Below, in pieces: positions 60,759 through 64,000 of a stretch of 64,000 nt of DNA. The position numbers were made by a program, and so were the translations under genes. Position 1 is the first letter of the stretch, and each line of letters opens with the position of its first letter. The DNA comes from Hyphomicrobiales bacterium (GTDB lineage Bacteria; Pseudomonadota; Alphaproteobacteria; Rhizobiales; Rhizobiaceae). The notes under the pieces were generated by a model. It did no database searches. It had not been told where the DNA came from and worked only from the letters and a program-made list of their open reading frames with translations. The stretch spans positions 62,001 through 126,000 of the forward strand of contig UBNQ01000024.1 in NCBI GenBank assembly GCA_900466875.1. The letters run 5' to 3'.

Positions 60759-62447
60759 CTAGGCACCCTGTACCAACATCACTTTGGTTCGATTGCGGCC
60801 CGCAAGTTTGGCATCGTAAAGCAATCTGTCTGCCTGCTTGTAAAGCTCCGCAAACCCCGCATCGGCATCCGGCAGCGTATTTGTCATGCCCATGCTGGCA
60901 GTCACGGCCTGACCGACCTCGGGCAATGCGGTTGCGACGGCCGCCGTAATCGCCTGACGCCGGCGTTCGGCCCGCAACTGGGCATCGTCGCCGCGCACAA
61001 GCAGAACGAACTCCTCACCGCCGAGGCGGAAGGCGTGAATCTGGGGATCAGCCTGCAGGGTTTCCGCCACGGCTTTCAATACCGCATCACCGGTTCCGTG
61101 GCCATAAACGTCGTTGATCGACTTGAAGTGGTCCAGATCGAGCACTGCAAGCGCTCGATACCCTTCGGCACGATAGGTCTCGAAATTCCGCTCGATTGCC
61201 CGCCGGTTAAGAAGCCCCGTCAGCGCATCGGATTCCGAAAGGCGCTCGAACACATCCGCTTCAAAGCGCGCAGTGTCTCTCTGCCGCTTGAGCGTCATGA
61301 AGCGGTCGGCAACGCCGAGCGTTGTGAACAAAACCTCGCATACGCAACCCACATAGAAAAGCAGCATCGCGTCGTTGCTTTCCAGCCAGGGAACTACGCC
61401 CGTCACCAGACGCACCGATCCGGCCACGATCACCGGTACGTAGCCGATCGCCTGGAACTTGGCGGCCCGGCTGCCACGCCGCAATGCATCGGCAACCGAC
61501 AGTATGAAGACGACGAGGATCGGCGCAAAGGCTGCCGTGTACACCGATGACTGGACTGGTCGCGCGACAAACGGAAAGGCTGCATGAAAGATACTGAGGA
61601 ACATCGCCCATGCCGCGCAATAAAGCAGTGCGCGACGGAGGAGGGGATGAAGGCGACCCGGTTCGATGAAGCTGTGGGTGAACATCGCGCCTGAAGCGAC
61701 GGTGAGGCCGAAGATAACCGTTGTCATCCAGCTCAATGTCATCGCCGGCGGATCGAAGAGCACGGCCGCTATTCCGGAAGAGACCACGATCGTCAGCAGC
61801 AACGAGATCGTCAGTGTGGCATGCCACAGCACGAATGGCTCATGCAGAACCCGATAAAAAGCCGCGTTGAAAAGGAGTGGCATCAACAGCATGCCGGCAA
61901 GCATGGCCAGCAGAATGAACGAGCGCAGAAGCGCTTGGTCGAGGGGGAGATCCGACGGCGCCAGATAGGCTCTTTCCAACGTCATTCGATGGCTTGGCAA
62001 ATCGAATGCAACGACCACCTGTCGTGTGTCGTGTGTCACGCCCGGAAGAACCGCCTTGAAATAGCCGCCCCGCAGCGAGCTTTTCAGCTCACTCGAAGCG
62101 AATGAGTTCTGGCGCACTGCACCATCTTGATCGAGTGCCAGAAGATGCACCGCCTCAAGCGCACTTCGCCTGGAAAAGAAATATTGGGGAAGTGCATCCG
62201 CGGGCGTGAGATCAAAGCGCAGCAAGACTCTTTCACCCTGAAGCGAATAGCTTTCATCTCCGCAAACCCAACGCTCGGGCGATTCCACAACGGCAGCGAG
62301 GTCGGCCGATCGATCGCTGGAGGCCCAGCAGGAACTCAGAATATCAGGGCCTTGGTCTGCCTGCAGGGGATCGGCGGCCAGAGATGCCAGCATCACTAGG
62401 CCCAAAATGACGATCAGAAACGTTTTTCGCAGGCAGTCCCACACCAT
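60759..62447 (-). CDS. Membrane diguanylate cyclase (7TM + GGEEF)
   Basis: 562 residues. A signal anchor (about 8-28), a periplasmic domain (30-180) similar to 7TMR-DISM extracellular domains, seven membrane helices (about 185-370), a short coiled coil, and GGDEF (about 400-555). The active site is RLGGEEF with LDLDHFKSINDVYGHGTGDAVL upstream, so cyclase activity is expected. The inhibitory RxxD site before GGEEF is missing (DPQI), so product feedback is unlikely. It may oppose the EAL protein at 18303. Monocistronic. Confidence 0.92.
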   Translation of the reverse strand: MVWDCLRKTFLIVILGLVMLASLAADPLQADQGPDILSSCWASSDRSADLAAVVESPERWVCGDESYSLQGERVLLRFDLTPADALPQYFFSRRSALEAVHLLALDQDGAVRQNSFASSELKSSLRGGYFKAVLPGVTHDTRQVVVAFDLPSHRMTLERAYLAPSDLPLDQALLRSFILLAMLAGMLLMPLLFNAAFYRVLHEPFVLWHATLTISLLLTIVVSSGIAAVLFDPPAMTLSWMTTVIFGLTVASGAMFTHSFIEPGRLHPLLRRALLYCAAWAMFLSIFHAAFPFVARPVQSSVYTAAFAPILVVFILSVADALRRGSRAAKFQAIGYVPVIVAGSVRLVTGVVPWLESNDAMLLFYVGCVCEVLFTTLGVADRFMTLKRQRDTARFEADVFERLSESDALTGLLNRRAIERNFETYRAEGYRALAVLDLDHFKSINDVYGHGTGDAVLKAVAETLQADPQIHAFRLGGEEFVLLVRGDDAQLRAERRRQAITAAVATALPEVGQAVTASMGMTNTLPDADAGFAELYKQADRLLYDAKLAGRNRTKVMLVQGA

Positions 62448-62647
62448 TGCCCAACGCTACACGCCAAAGATTGCAATGAGGTTACACAAAATGGCTGCTG
62501 TAGGAGCGGAGAGGAGCGCCGCATCATTGGGTAGCTGACGTCAAAAACATGACTGGCATGTCCTTGCTCCGACCATAAGCAGGCCTTTCTGCTTGACCTC
62601 GCTTCAACCGCGGGGCCAAAAGGAACCGACGCAAGGCTGGAGGTTTT

Positions 62648-63484
62648 ATGGTCGAGCCCGTTTTGAAAACCGTACAGCGTGGCTCGAACAGCAGACTTGA
62701 GGCTCGCGATGTAACCCTGGTCTATGGTGAGCGGACGATTTCCCGCGATCTGCGTTTCCAGGTCCCGGACGGGCTTTTTACCGTGATCGTGGGTCCTAAC
62801 GCGTGCGGCAAGTCTACCCTTTTGAGGGCGCTGGCACGGATCATTAGACCGCACACCGGCCATGTCGTGCTCGACGGCAAGGAAATCGAGCGCATACCGG
62901 CCCGCGATGTCGCACGCACGCTCGGCCTTCTGCCACAGAGTTCGGTCGCGCCAGACGGGATCACGGTCGCCGACCTCGTGGCGCGAGGGCGCTATCCGCA
63001 CCAGTCCTTCCTGCAGCGCTGGAGCCAGGCGGACGAGGACGCCGTTTCCTGGGCGATGCGGACGGCCCGAGTGGAAGAGCTGGCCGATCGTGCCGTCGAC
63101 GAGCTTTCCGGCGGGCAGCGCCAGCGTGTGTGGATTGCTATGGTGCTGGCACAGGAAACGCCGCTTCTACTTCTCGACGAGCCGACGACCTTTCTCGATA
63201 TCGCCCACCAGATCGAGCTCCTCAATCTCCTGCGCGATCTCAACCGGCGGCAGGGTAATACCGTCGTCGCGGTTTTGCACGATCTCAATCAGGCCTGCCG
63301 TTATGCGGATCACATCGTCGCCATGCGCGACGGGCGCATCGTTGCGGAAGGTAACTCACGCAGCGTCATGACCGCAGAACTCGTGAAGACTGTCTTCGGG
63401 CTCGCGGCCATCGTCATCGATGATCCCGTGACCGGCGATCCGCTGGTCGTGCCGCTCGATGAGACCGCAGCGTCCGAAGGATAG
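62648..63484 (+). CDS. Siderophore-type ABC transporter ATP-binding protein (FecE/FhuC family)
   Basis: 278 residues. Walker A GPNACGKSTLL, Q-loop LLPQSSVAPDGITVADLVARGRYPHQSF (the GRxPH motif marks the iron-chelate group), signature LSGGQRQRVWIAMVLAQ, Walker B LLLLDEPTTFLD and H-loop VAVLHDLNQACRYADH. It powers uptake of ferric siderophore, heme or vitamin B12-like solutes. The neighbouring FecCD permease is on the other strand, tail to tail with 6 bp between stops, an unusual arrangement for partners. Confidence 0.92.
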   Translation: MVEPVLKTVQRGSNSRLEARDVTLVYGERTISRDLRFQVPDGLFTVIVGPNACGKSTLLRALARIIRPHTGHVVLDGKEIERIPARDVARTLGLLPQSSVAPDGITVADLVARGRYPHQSFLQRWSQADEDAVSWAMRTARVEELADRAVDELSGGQRQRVWIAMVLAQETPLLLLDEPTTFLDIAHQIELLNLLRDLNRRQGNTVVAVLHDLNQACRYADHIVAMRDGRIVAEGNSRSVMTAELVKTVFGLAAIVIDDPVTGDPLVVPLDETAASEG

Positions 63485-63490
63485 GACTGG

Positions 63491-64000
63491 TTACCCCCTT
63501 TTCCGCGTCAGGAGCCAGAGAAGGTAAAGGCCGCCTACAAGACCTGTCGTGCGCCCGATCGGCAAAATCAGATCGGCGGCTATGTACTGGGTGATGAGAT
63601 CCGCGATGACGAGCAGGAATGCTCCCATGGCTGCGGCGCTCAACACGGGAACTCCGCGCGAGGCGGTCAGCCGGGCTGCGAGCTGGGGGGCGGCCAGCGC
63701 CAGAAAGGCGATCGGTCCCGCAGCACCGGTGGCAACGCCGGCGAGAAGCACGGCACATGCGATCATGGCGAACCGCGTCCGTTCGACATGGACACCCAGC
63801 TGACGCGCCAGATCGTCGCCCATTTCGATCATCCGCAGCCTGGTTGCCGCAAGACCGATAAGCGGCACAAGCAGAAGCGCACCTCCCATGACGGTCCGGG
63901 CGTGATCCCAGTTACGGGCATCAAGCGAGCCGGCGAGCCAGAGATTAGCAGTGATCGCATTGTCGAGATCGCCCTTCACCAGCATCAAGCCATTAAGTGC
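63491..64000 (-). CDS. FecCD-family siderophore ABC permease (5' end outside window)
   Basis: The minus-strand frame is open from the window edge to TAA at 63491 (169 codons visible). MGDDLARQLGVHVERTRFAMIACAVLLAGVATGAAGPIAFLALAAPQLAARL is the hallmark region of BtuC/FecCD permeases (the EAA-like helix and the GPIxFxGLxxPH segment, here GPIAFLALAAPQ). Full-length members are about 340 residues, so half is missing. It ends 6 bp from the convergent ATPase stop. It probably works with that ATPase and with components beyond the window. Confidence 0.88.
   Translation of the reverse strand, partial: ALNGLMLVKGDLDNAITANLWLAGSLDARNWDHARTVMGGALLLVPLIGLAATRLRMIEMGDDLARQLGVHVERTRFAMIACAVLLAGVATGAAGPIAFLALAAPQLAARLTASRGVPVLSAAAMGAFLLVIADLITQYIAADLILPIGRTTGLVGGLYLLWLLTRKRG

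Overview
The window is a GC-rich alphaproteobacterial chromosome segment, most likely from the Rhizobiaceae (Rhizobium/Agrobacterium/Neorhizobium group). The reasons are: an aa3 cytochrome oxidase cluster ctaC-ctaD-ctaB-(46-aa protein)-ctaG-ctaE-SURF1 running into ispH-thrB-rnhA; a CcrM-type GANTC methyltransferase; an IalB-like protein; a DUF982 protein; an EcfG/RpoE2-type promoter before a CsbD gene; and rhizobial-style intergenic palindromes (RIME-like, and a CCCTGTG..CACAGGG family). No tRNA, rRNA, CRISPR array, transposase or phage structural gene was seen.

Layout. 1-4367: a truncated TauE/SafE exporter; a tldD-GNAT-VOC operon; a YcxB-like membrane protein; an IalB-like periplasmic protein. 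4368-13872: respiratory core (ctaC to SURF1), then ispH, thrB and rnhA, all on the + strand, with an FNR/FixK-like box next to the ctaC ribosome binding site. 14037-18260: Dabb protein, peroxiredoxin, free-standing DsbD-alpha-like periplasmic domain, YqgE, CsbD stress protein, zinc metallopeptidase-like protein. 18303-24557 (minus): thrC, M16 peptidase, GNAT, and a membrane PAS-GGDEF-EAL protein with a degenerate GGDEF. 24683-28172: a lipoprotein and a 929-aa autotransporter with four exact-length 207-bp repeats. 28176-33799: HAD hydrolase, ArsR with divergent NIPSNAP and ABM genes, CPA1 antiporter, and TetR divergent from an SDR. 33920-40386: an unknown membrane protein with a hydrolase-like motif, ccrM, an S24-like regulator, an AT-rich 0.6-kb gap, DUF982 and cupin genes, then DUF2478-mogA.

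40612-56172 is a run of transport and catabolic modules, each with its own regulator. They are a GntR-controlled M20 amidohydrolase with a polar amino acid ABC transporter; a LytS/LytTR two-component pair followed by an OFA-family MFS carrier (the arrangement of the enterobacterial YpdA/YpdB-YhjX system); and a LacI-controlled sugar ABC transporter with a Gfo/Idh/MocA dehydrogenase and a TIM-barrel isomerase. 56324-60698 looks like an Rrf2-controlled redox module: Rrf2 converges on MscS, cupin, NmrA-like and AhpD-like genes, and GGATA-N5-TATCC sites lie before both the rrf2 gene and the AhpD-like gene; a LysR gene is divergent. The window ends with a GGDEF cyclase, a siderophore-type ABC ATPase and a truncated FecCD permease in convergent orientation.

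The strongest leads are regulatory sites read directly from sequence: 9-bp direct repeats with a 12-bp spacer before the OFA carrier; the shared Rrf2-type palindromes; the FNR-like box at ctaC; three stacked palindromes between TetR and SDR; and an ATTGGTACCAAT palindrome inside the GntR promoter. All functions are inferred from recognisable motifs and gene order; no database search was possible.
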